14,584 nucleotides of DNA, taken from positions 1 through 14,584 of the forward strand of contig JAKOQD010000151.1 in NCBI GenBank assembly GCA_029778515.1, written 5' to 3'. Source of the DNA: Actinomycetes bacterium (lineage in GTDB: Bacteria > Actinomycetota > Actinomycetes > Propionibacteriales > Propionibacteriaceae). Position 1 is the first letter of the stretch. Every line of letters begins with the position of its first letter. Below, in pieces: positions 1 to 7,800 of this stretch. The position numbers were made by a program, and so were the translations under genes. The notes below the pieces were generated by a model. The model had not been told where the DNA came from. It did no database searches and saw only the letters and a program-made list of their open reading frames with translations.

Positions 1-520
1 CACGGACTTCGCAGCTGAGCAGGGGCCGCCCAGAGCCCACTCGAGTCCCTGAGTAGTCGTAGGCGTAGTGATCGGCCAGCAGATTCAGCCCGGCGCTTGC
101 CCCGACGTCCAGCTGGGCCAGCGCACCCACCTCGGTGGCGACACGATCCAGTCCGACCAGCAGCAACGCACAGCGTCCGATCTCATTGGTCTGCGGGGTG
201 CGGGTACGCACCAGCTCGACCAGGTCGCCGCGATGCTCGGCACAGAAGGCGAGCGCCGCCGGCAGCGGGTCGTCCGTGCGCGGCGTCGCGGTCAGGTTCG
301 GGTACCACTGCGCCAGTTCCTGCTCCGGATCGGCCAACAGCAGATCGTGGATGGCGGCGAACAACGTGACCGGGATCCGCTGCGGGGCCGGTGCTTCGGC
401 GAGGATCGCGAGCACGTCCGGCTGGCCGGCGAAACCGGGCGCCAGTCTCGCGTACAGCGGCGCACGCCGTCCGAAGACGCGAATTCCGTCCCGCATGAGG
501 TCCGCCAGCATGCCGAGCAT
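1..520 (-). CDS. DUF2332 family protein (C-terminus off window)
   Basis: The minus strand is open from 520 to the left edge, giving about 173 N-terminal residues. The early part reads ...RRAPLYARLAPGFAGQPDVLAIL and further on there is LGASAGLNLLADHYAYDY followed by RPLLS. This layout, a short helical N-terminus and then a G-A-S-A-G-L-N-L motif, is that of DUF2332 (COG4427), a family common in actinobacteria with no established biochemical role. I recognise the family by motif but cannot assign a function. In-frame ATGs lie at 520, 511 and 496. I chose 520 because AGGGG lies 6 bases upstream. An upstream in-frame ATG at 583 would add a low-complexity Gly/Arg-rich stretch that does not look conserved. 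The gene diverges from the aminotransferase gene at 632. The C-terminus is missing because the window ends. Confidence 0.85.
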   Translation of the reverse strand, partial: MLGMLADLMRDGIRVFGRRAPLYARLAPGFAGQPDVLAILAEAPAPQRIPVTLFAAIHDLLLADPEQELAQWYPNLTATPRTDDPLPAALAFCAEHRGDLVELVRTRTPQTNEIGRCALLLVGLDRVATEVGALAQLDVGASAGLNLLADHYAYDYSGTRVGSGRPLLSCEVR

Positions 521-598
521 CCTGCCCCTGCGGCCAGCGCCCCGCCAGCCCAAGGATCGGACGCTGGACCCGTCCGGTTGCATGCCCGGGCCGCAGCG

Positions 599-615
599 CT
601 CAGGATTCACCTGAG
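599..615. promoter_or_regulatory. Inverted repeat in divergent intergenic region
   Basis: CTCAGG-ATTCA-CCTGAG is a perfect 6-bp inverted repeat with a 5-base spacer. It sits between the divergent DUF2332 and aminotransferase genes, just upstream of the aminotransferase ribosome-binding site (AAGGGG, 621-626). Its position would suit an operator for a dimeric regulator, but 6-bp arms are short enough to occur by chance and no regulator gene is adjacent. Confidence 0.3.
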
Positions 616-631
616 TACGAAAGGGGCCTGC

Positions 632-1699
632 GTGTCCGAGTTCCCGAAGAGCCGTCCGGCGGTCGCCGCGCTGCCCGCCTACATCGCCGGCCGGAAGGCC
701 TCCGGCCCCGACGTTGCCGCGCTCGCGTCCAACGAGAGCCACTTCCACCCGCTGCCGAAGGTGCTGGACGCGATCGCCACCGCCGCCGACAGAGTGAACC
801 GCTACCCCGACATGGCGAGCACCTCCCTGCGCGATCGGATCGCCGTCGACGCCGGCATCACCGCCGATGCGGTCGCTCTCGGCCCTGGCAGTGTCGGGGT
901 GCTCGCGCAGCTGGTCGCTGCGGTCTGCGATCCGGGCGACGAGGTGGTCTTCGCCTGGCGCTCGTTCGAGGCGTATCCGATTCTCTGTCAGATCGCCGGT
1001 GCCGTGCCGATCAAGGTGCCGCTGACGACGGATGAGAGCCACGATCTGCCGGCCATGGCTGCGGCGATCACCGACCGCACCAAGCTGGTGCTGCTCTGCT
1101 CGCCGAACAACCCGACCGGCACTGCGATCAGCGAAGGCGAACTGGTCGACTTCCTGGAGCGCGTGCCCAGCCACGTCCTGGTGGTGCTCGACGAGGCGTA
1201 TCGCGAGTTCGTCGGCGAAAGCGCCCCGGACGTCGTCCAGCTGATCGGCTCGCAGTACCAGAACCTGTGCCTGCTGCGGACCTTCTCGAAGGCCTACGGC
1301 CTGGCCGGACTGCGCGTCGGCTACGCGATCGCGAGCGTCGAGATCGCGACCGGCCTGCGCAAGACGCAGCTCCCGTTCTCGGTTAGCAACGTGGCCGAAG
1401 CTGCCGCTGTCGCCGCACTCGATTCAGCGGACGAGGTGGGCGAGCGTGTGACCACGGTCATCGCCGAGCGGGAACGCCTCCTGAGAAGCATTCGGGAGCT
1501 CGGCTGGGTTACCCCCGATAGTGCCGCGAACTTCGTCTGGCTGCGCTGCGACGAAGCCGAGCGGGAACGGCTGGTCGCGGCGTTCGATGCCGCCGGCATC
1601 CTGGTGCGCGGTTATCCGGGCGACGGCGTCCGCGTCACGATTGCGGACGCGGTGAGCAACGATCGAGTGCTCGCGGTTCTGGCGGGTTTCCCCCGGTGA
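632..1699 (+). CDS. hisC: PLP-dependent aminotransferase, HisC2/Pat type (histidinol-phosphate/aromatic aminotransferase)
   Basis: The product is 355 residues, the usual HisC/Pat length. It is a fold-type I aminotransferase that would move an amino group between glutamate/2-oxoglutarate and either histidinol phosphate or aromatic 2-oxo acids in the cytosol. Visible landmarks are substrate-side LASNES (31-36) and NRYPD (56-60), SPNNPTGT (157-164), DEAYREF (187-193) with the PLP-pyridine Asp187, and TFSKAYGLAGLRVGY with the Schiff-base Lys220. A C-terminal GVRVTI carries the carboxylate-binding Arg. The stretch WRSFEAYP (109-116) and the overall layout resemble mycobacterial HisC2 (Rv3772), regarded as an aromatic aminotransferase, so Pat activity is as likely as a histidine-pathway role; no other his gene is visible. 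The start is GTG at 632 with AAGGGG 5 bases upstream; the longer in-frame reading back to 68 is antisense to DUF2332. The stop overlaps the next gene (GTGA). Confidence 0.9.
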   Translation: MSEFPKSRPAVAALPAYIAGRKASGPDVAALASNESHFHPLPKVLDAIATAADRVNRYPDMASTSLRDRIAVDAGITADAVALGPGSVGVLAQLVAAVCDPGDEVVFAWRSFEAYPILCQIAGAVPIKVPLTTDESHDLPAMAAAITDRTKLVLLCSPNNPTGTAISEGELVDFLERVPSHVLVVLDEAYREFVGESAPDVVQLIGSQYQNLCLLRTFSKAYGLAGLRVGYAIASVEIATGLRKTQLPFSVSNVAEAAAVAALDSADEVGERVTTVIAERERLLRSIRELGWVTPDSAANFVWLRCDEAERERLVAAFDAAGILVRGYPGDGVRVTIADAVSNDRVLAVLAGFPR

Positions 1700-2343
1700 C
1701 CGATCCCGCCAGCGACTCAGGCGAGCCGGAAGCCGAATCGGCGGCGGGCGCGCCGCCGCACACGGCGATTGAGGATTTGTTCGGGCTGCTCAGCGGAACT
1801 TTCGTGGCATCGCTCGGGTTGTTCCTGTTGCACAGCGTGCAGGCGGTGACCGGTGGTACCGCTGGCCTGAGCCTGCTGCTGAGCTACGCCACGGGTTGGC
1901 CGTTCGGGGTGCTGTACCTGTTGACCAATCTGCCGTTCCTGGCGTTGGCGGTACACCGCAAGGGCTGGAACTTCGCGCTGCGCACACTGGTCTCGGTGGC
2001 GCTGGTATCGGCATTCGCCTCGCTGCATCCGCTTGCCCTGCCAACGCTGCGGATCGATCCGGTTTACGCGACGCTGGTGGGCAACCTGCTCGCCGGCGTT
2101 GGGATGCTGATGTTGTTCCGCCACCACTCCAGCCTTGGCGGGTTGAACACGCTCGCCCTGATTCTGCAGGAGCAATTCGGCTGGCGCGCGGGCTACGTGC
2201 AGTTGGCGTTCGATGCACTGATCATCGCGTCCGCGCTCACCGTGGTGCCGGTGGGCAATGTACTGCTCTCGGCCGCCGGCGCAGTGGTGCTGAACCTGGT
2301 GCTGGCCCTGAATCACCGTCCGGGTCGCTATCTGGGCCACTGA
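1696..2343 (+). CDS. YitT/DUF161-like integral membrane protein
   Basis: The product is 215 residues. An acidic, low-complexity cytoplasmic-looking N-terminus (1-25) is followed by about six hydrophobic segments, roughly 29-50, 55-66, 68-87, 95-112, 124-142 and 168-206 (the last may be two helices). Two glycine motifs, TGGTAGLSLLL (52-62) and SLGGLNTLALILQE (146-159), repeat the Gly-Gly-x-x-x-L pattern found in the two halves of YitT membrane domains. Function in this family is not settled; transport has been suggested only by analogy. The start is GTG at 1696, overlapping the aminotransferase stop (GTGA), which implies translational coupling and one transcript. It lacks the soluble C-terminal DUF2179 domain present in Bacillus YitT proteins and ends shortly after the last membrane segment. 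Confidence 0.8.
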   Translation: MTDPASDSGEPEAESAAGAPPHTAIEDLFGLLSGTFVASLGLFLLHSVQAVTGGTAGLSLLLSYATGWPFGVLYLLTNLPFLALAVHRKGWNFALRTLVSVALVSAFASLHPLALPTLRIDPVYATLVGNLLAGVGMLMLFRHHSSLGGLNTLALILQEQFGWRAGYVQLAFDALIIASALTVVPVGNVLLSAAGAVVLNLVLALNHRPGRYLGH

Positions 2344-2457
2344 TCGCGGGACCGCTTCAGGCGCTTATTTCTGAAAGTTTGCTGAGAATCCGGGGCCGTC
2401 GTCGGTTTGAGGCGGTTCTGGACGAAAAACGTCAGAGGCGGCTTGTTGGCTTGATGC

Positions 2458-3786
2458 ATGGAAGAGCGGACAGGTTTGCTGCCGGTGGGTGAGGCACTGA
2501 CGCAGATCCGCTCTGTCCTGGATCGGGTGGATCCCGACCGTAAGGCGCTGGCGCCGCAGGTCCGCCTGGTGGCAGCGACCGTTGCTAGGAGCTTGACCGG
2601 ACGGCTGGACGCTCTTGCGTCACTCCTACTTGCTGAAGCCGATGACGCCGGTGCTTCGGAGCGGACGACTGGGACGCCGATGTCGACGTGGATGGCGATC
2701 GATCAGAACCTGACCAAGCGCGAGGCTGCCGGTGCGCTGCATCGAGCCAATCAGTTGGCTGCGCACCCGGTGTTGGGCGAGGCTGCGGTGTCCGGACGGG
2801 TGAGTACTGGCCAGGTGCGGGCGATCAACACCGTCCTCGACGGATTGACTGCGCAGTTGGACGAGCAGCAGCAGGCGCGGGCCGAGCAGTTGCTGGTCGG
2901 CCTGGCCGACACCCTGGATTCCGACGCGCTGATCAAGTCGGCACCCCAGGTGTTGGCCAAGGTCGCACCCGCCGATGCGAACGAGTTGTTGGAAAGGAAG
3001 CTCCAGCGCGAAGCTGAAGCCGCCCACCACAACCGGTCGCTACGATTCTGGAGGCAAGCCGGGTCAGTGCGGTTCGAAGGCTCCCTACCCAGACTCGCGG
3101 GTGAGCAGTTCATCACCCTGCTCGACGCCCACACCGAAGCCCTACGCCGCACCGCAGTCGAAGCCCGCGACCCCCTGTTCGCGAACGCGACTCCCGAACA
3201 ACGCCGAGCCGACGCGTTCACGCACCTGCTGAACCATGCGGCGACCGCGAAACCCAAACCCGGTGTGGGTTCGGCGAAGGTGATCGTGAAACTCGACTAC
3301 AACCAGTTGCGCAACGGTGCGGCTGGTGCCGGTGTGGTCGGTGACGGCAACCAGTTGTCGGCTGGTGAACTGCGCCAGGTGTGCTGTGATGCTGATCTCG
3401 TCCCCGTCGTCCTACGCGGCGGCAGTGAGGTGCTGGATGTGGGCCGTAGCCGCCGGCTGGTGACCCCGGCAATGCGGGCCGCCCTGATTGCCCGCGATGG
3501 TGGCTGTGTGTTCCCCGGCTGCACCGCGCCACCCTCAGCCTGTGAAGCCCATCATGTGGTGCCCTGGTATTTGGGCGGTGTGACCGCGCTGTCGAACCTG
3601 GTCCTGCTGTGCCACCACCATCACGGTCTGGTCGAACCAGCCAAGTACTACCGGCGCGACCAATGGCAAGTCCGGATCAACCAGGCTGATCGGCTACCGG
3701 AGTTCGCCCCACCATCTCGACACCCACAAGCAGGTGCATGGTTGAGACACACCCGGCACCGGCACCCGGAGCGAACAGCAGCCTGA
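2458..3786 (+). CDS. DUF222 and HNH endonuclease domain protein (13E12 repeat family)
   Basis: The product is 442 residues. The N-terminal ~300 are the mostly helical DUF222 region (for example TKREAAGALHRANQLAAHPVLGEAAVSGRVSTGQVRAI). The C-terminal HNH nuclease module has Cys350 and Cys355 (CVFPGC), the catalytic pair His365-His366 in HHVVPWYLGG, Asn380, and Cys385 followed by HHHHG. All expected HNH metal and zinc-ribbon residues are present, so the nuclease looks intact. Family members occur in many near-copies per actinobacterial genome, originally noted as the 13E12 repeats of Mycobacterium tuberculosis, and their cellular role is unclear. No inverted terminal repeats or target duplication are seen around it. 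The ATG at 2458 lacks a good ribosome-binding site (GAGGCGG lies ~18 bases upstream), so the start is less certain. Codon choice is somewhat less GC-rich than in its neighbours, fitting a laterally moved gene. Confidence 0.88.
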   Translation: MEERTGLLPVGEALTQIRSVLDRVDPDRKALAPQVRLVAATVARSLTGRLDALASLLLAEADDAGASERTTGTPMSTWMAIDQNLTKREAAGALHRANQLAAHPVLGEAAVSGRVSTGQVRAINTVLDGLTAQLDEQQQARAEQLLVGLADTLDSDALIKSAPQVLAKVAPADANELLERKLQREAEAAHHNRSLRFWRQAGSVRFEGSLPRLAGEQFITLLDAHTEALRRTAVEARDPLFANATPEQRRADAFTHLLNHAATAKPKPGVGSAKVIVKLDYNQLRNGAAGAGVVGDGNQLSAGELRQVCCDADLVPVVLRGGSEVLDVGRSRRLVTPAMRAALIARDGGCVFPGCTAPPSACEAHHVVPWYLGGVTALSNLVLLCHHHHGLVEPAKYYRRDQWQVRINQADRLPEFAPPSRHPQAGAWLRHTRHRHPERTAA

Positions 3787-3840
3787 CCCGACCGGCCCGC
3801 AGCACCTAGGCCGGCCGCGAAGCCTGCCCGCGACCCACCG

Positions 3841-3860
3841 CGAGTCGGCTGAGCCGCTCG
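3841..3860. terminator. Bulged hairpin between convergent genes, possible bidirectional terminator
   Basis: CGAG-T-CGGC-TGA-GCCG-CTCG folds into an 8-bp GC-rich stem with a single bulged T and a 3-base loop. It lies in the 91-base gap between the HNH gene (stop at 3786) and the convergent kinase gene (stop at 3878), where a bidirectional terminator would be expected. There is no clear U-tract on either side, which is common in actinobacteria but weakens the call. Confidence 0.4.
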
Positions 3861-3877
3861 TGGCTCGTCTAGCTCGA

Positions 3878-4849
3878 TCAATCGTGAGAAGGCTCGCGGC
3901 AGTCCGAGCAGCCGGCTCGGCGCAGGCGCTCGGCGGCGTCCGCCTTCAGCTGCCGGACGACCTCGCCCGGCCGGCCGTGCAGGTACTCGAACGCTGCGTT
4001 GTAGGCGGCCACCCACACGCCGGCGGCCCAGGCCAGTTCCAGCTCAACTGCGCTGAATTGGCGGTCGTGCTGGTAGTGCCGCAGGCAGGCTTCGGTCGAC
4101 TCGACGTCGGCGATGGCTCCCGCGTTCGGACCCTCCACATGGTTCACTGCCACGATGCCGGCCAGGACGCACTCCGGCCGTGCCGCCAGGGAGTCCCAGT
4201 CGTGCACGATCGGCCCGTCCAGCCACCGGACGTTCAATCCGTTCAGATCCGAATGCCCGACCACAGCGGGCAATGTCGCTGCGCCGTGGTCCTCGGCCAG
4301 CAGGCGCTCACGAGCTGCCGCGGCCACCCGCCGCACCCAGTCCGGTACCACCGGCGACTCCGGATCCCAACCTGCCGACGTCGCCGCGGGCCAGACCCGT
4401 CCGGGCTCGCCGTGGTCGTAGTGCGCCCAGGGCGGCGGCGGGTCGAACTCCCCCGGGTCGAGATCGCCCAAGGCCCCCACCAGCCGTCGCAGTAGATCGG
4501 CATAGGCGATCGCCGCGTCACCGGACGGCCGCAACGCACCTTCAGGCCGCCACGCCTCCGCGGACGCCCAGCCCAGACCGGGCAGCCATTCCGGCCCGGC
4601 CAGCAGGTCCGGGCAGTCGATCCCCGCCGCAGCAGCCAGCCGGTGCCCCGCCGCGCACGCCAGCACCCGCTTCGAGGCGACCCGCACCTTCAGCGCCACC
4701 TGCCTGTCGTCAGCCAGCCGGACGCCACGCACCGACGACATCGACCGCGCAGCGAAGAAGGCCGTAATCGGGGCTGAACCCAGCCGGGCCGCGCACCACT
4801 CGTCCACCACGGCTTCCGCGCGCGTCCCCGCGGGATCGGCTGGACTCAT
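3878..4849 (-). CDS. Aminoglycoside phosphotransferase (APH)-like kinase
   Basis: The product is 323 residues with a protein-kinase-like APH fold. In the N-lobe, QVALKV supplies a candidate ATP-binding Lys54. In the C-lobe, the Brenner-type loop GHSDLNGLN gives His199, catalytic Asp201 and Asn205, and IVHDWDS gives the metal-binding Asp216. The catalytic set is complete, so the enzyme is probably active. The substrate cannot be read from sequence; the family includes antibiotic, choline, homoserine, fructosamine and maltose kinases. The ATG at 4849 overlaps the gdh stop as ATGA, so it is translated from the gdh transcript; reading further upstream only continues over gdh. Coupling to glutamate dehydrogenase hints at a small-molecule kinase in amino-acid metabolism rather than resistance, but that is inference. 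Confidence 0.8.
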   Translation of the reverse strand: MSPADPAGTRAEAVVDEWCAARLGSAPITAFFAARSMSSVRGVRLADDRQVALKVRVASKRVLACAAGHRLAAAAGIDCPDLLAGPEWLPGLGWASAEAWRPEGALRPSGDAAIAYADLLRRLVGALGDLDPGEFDPPPPWAHYDHGEPGRVWPAATSAGWDPESPVVPDWVRRVAAAARERLLAEDHGAATLPAVVGHSDLNGLNVRWLDGPIVHDWDSLAARPECVLAGIVAVNHVEGPNAGAIADVESTEACLRHYQHDRQFSAVELELAWAAGVWVAAYNAAFEYLHGRPGEVVRQLKADAAERLRRAGCSDCREPSHD

Positions 4850-7800
4850 CCGCCCAGCATCGCGCGCAGCTGGCTGAGCCCCACGTTCATCCTCGCCACG
4901 TCGGGCGTGCCGTCGCTGACCTGCCGGATCATCGCCACTCGCGGCGCCACGCCTGGATGCGCATCCAGCCACGTCTGCACCGCTGTGGCTGCGTCCGCCT
5001 CTGCATCGGCATGGGTCAGCACCGCTGCGGTCAGGTCGGTGTGCGCGGTGAGCAACTCGTCCCGCAACGCGGCACGCGCCATCGCATCCCAGCGCACCTG
5101 GCGTGGCAGCACGTCGACCCCAGAACTGAGCAGTTCGATGCCCAGCGCTTCAGCCACCCGATAGTGGACCTGCGCCGCGCGCAACAGGTCGCAGTCCAGC
5201 CGATGGGCCACGTCCACGACGTTGAGCAGGGTGTGGGCGTGCCCAGCCGTGGCCAGATTCCGCGCCAACTCCTCCGGCAGCCCGGCCTCGAGCCAGCGCT
5301 GCTCCGCCGCCTGGCTGGACGCGGCCGTCCGTCCGCTGAGCAGGCCGAGCAGCTCGGGGCGGAGCTGTGCGATCTCCGCGCCGTATTCCGCCACGGTCGC
5401 GGTGATGTCGAGCGAACCGTGTCGGTGGTTCAGCAGCCAGCGGGTGGCCCGCTCGACCATCCGCAGCAGCACCACCCGCAACTCGGTGCCGACGTCGGCG
5501 GACAGCCCCACCAACCGGCGGATCCGCACCTCGTCCAGACCCGCGTTGAAGATGGACCGGGACGCCAGCTGCGCCCGCATGATGTCGGCCACGCCGGCCC
5601 CGGTCTCGGTCGAGAGCCGGTGGTAGGCAGTGATGCCCTGGCTATCCACGAAGCGGTTCACCGCAACCGTCGCGATGATCTCGCGTGCCAGCCGATGCTG
5701 TGGCATGACGGCTTCGTACCGCTCGCGCAGCGCCTGCGGGAAGTACTGCACCAGCCGGTCCGCCAGGTACGGATCCTCAGGCAGGTCGGACGCGAGCACC
5801 CAGCGGTACAACGCGATCTTGGTGTAGGACAGCAGCACCGAGAACTCCGGGCTGGTCAGCGCTCGGCCCGCGGCGAGCCGGGCATTCAGTTCATGCGTGG
5901 ACGGCAGCGCCTCCAGCCTGCGATCCAGCCCGTACTGCTCGAGCGTGGTCATCCACGCCTCATGCTGGCCGGCAAGGTCGAACCGACGGAACATCGCGTT
6001 GGCGAGAGCAAGGTTCTGGTCGCGGTTGTGCGCGAGCACCAGCCCGGCCACCTCGTCGGTCATGGACGCGAGCAGCATGTCCCGATCAGGCTCGGTGAGC
6101 CGGCCGGCGGCCAGTTCGCTGGCGAGGAGGATCTTGATGTTCACCTCGTGATCGGAGGTGTCCACGCCGGCGGAGTTGTCGATGAAGTCGGTGTTGATCC
6201 GGCCACCGTTCTCGGCGTACTCGACGCGTCCGAGCTGGGTGAAACCGAGATTCCCGCCCTCGCTGACACAGCGGGCGCGCAACTCGGCGCCATTCACCCG
6301 GACGCCGTCGTTGGCCTTGTCCCCCGCCGAGGTGTGCGTCTCGGCGCTGCCCTTCACGAACGTGCCGACACCACCGTTGAACAGCAGGTCCACCGGCGCT
6401 CGCAGCACCGCGCTGATCAGTTCGTTCGGCGTGAGCTTCGTCACCGACTCGCTCAGCCCGAGCGCCACCTGCATCGGGCGCGAGATCGGCACCGACTTCA
6501 GGTCGCGACGGAAAACCCCGCCGCCGGCCGAGATCAACGCCGGATCGTAGTCGGCCCAGGTCGAGCCAGGCAGCCGGAACAACCGATCCCGCTCGACGAA
6601 CGACGCGGCCGGCTTGGGATCGGGATCGATGAAGATGTGCAGGTGGTTGAACGCGGCCACCAGCTTCAGCTGCCGCGACAGCAGCATGCCGTTGCCGAAC
6701 ACGTCCCCGGCCATGTCGCCGATGCCGACCACCGTGAACGGGTCGGTGTCCGGATCGAGCCCGAGTTCGGCGAAATGATGCTTGACCGACTCCCAGGCGC
6801 CGCGGGCCGTGATGCCCATCGCCTTGTGGTCGTACCCACTCGTACCGCCGGACGCGAACGCGTCGCCCAGCCAGAAGCCGCGCGAAACCGACACCTCGTT
6901 GGCCAGATCGGAGAACGTGGCCGTCCCCTTGTCGGCGGCCACCACCAGGTACGGGTCATCACCGTCATAGCGGACCACGCCCACCGGCGGCACCACAGCG
7001 CCGTCGACGATGTTGTCGGTGACGCTGAGCAGCGCTTCGATGAACAACCGGTAGCAGGCGCGCCCCTCGGCCAGCTGCTCGGCGCGCCCGGTTGGCAGCG
7101 ACTGCGGCACAAAGCCTCCCTTGGCTCCGGCCGGCACGATCACCGTGTTCTTCACCGACTGGGCCTTCACCAGGCCCAGCACCTCGGTGCGGAAGTCCTC
7201 CCGCCGGTCCGACCAGCGCAGCCCGCCGCGGGCGACCGAGCCGAAGCGCAGGTGGACGCCGTGCACGCGCGGCGAATAGACATACACCTCGAACTCTGGA
7301 CGCGGCTGCGGCAACAGGTCCAGTTCGGCCGGCAGCAGTTTGAGCGCCAGCGTCGCCGAATCGGTGAAGGCGTTGGTGCGCACGCCGGCCCGGATGACCG
7401 CCCAGAACGCCCGCAGGATGCGGTCATGGTCGAGGCTCGCGACCTGCTCCAGCTGCTCCGAAAGGTTCTGCTGCAACCCAGCCAACGCAGCTTCGCGGGC
7501 ATCGGCATCGACAGCGTCGAACGCGGCCGGGTCGAACTTGGTCTCGAACGCCTTGACCAACGCCGCGGCGATGCGCGGGTAGGTGGTCAGCGCGGTCGCC
7601 AAGTACGGCTGGCTGAACGGCAGCGTGGCCTGCTGCAGGTACCGGGACAGCGCCCGCAGCCAGCTGACCTGGCGCCAGTCCAACCCGGCGGGCACCACCA
7701 GCTGGTTCAGCTGGTCGGCCTCGCAGCGTCCGGTCCAGGAGGCGACGAAGGCCGCGGTGAACCGGCTGCGCGTGCCCGCGTCCCACTGTTCGCCCTCGCC

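Noticed and set aside
521..583. Upstream ATG at 583 as start of the DUF2332 protein
   Set aside because: It would add 21 Gly/Arg-rich residues that look non-conserved, and the ATG at 520 has a closer AGGGG.
68..631. N-terminal extension of the aminotransferase to 543 residues
   Set aside because: The extra region is antisense to the DUF2332 gene and unlike any aminotransferase. A good ribosome-binding site and the conserved protein begin at 632.
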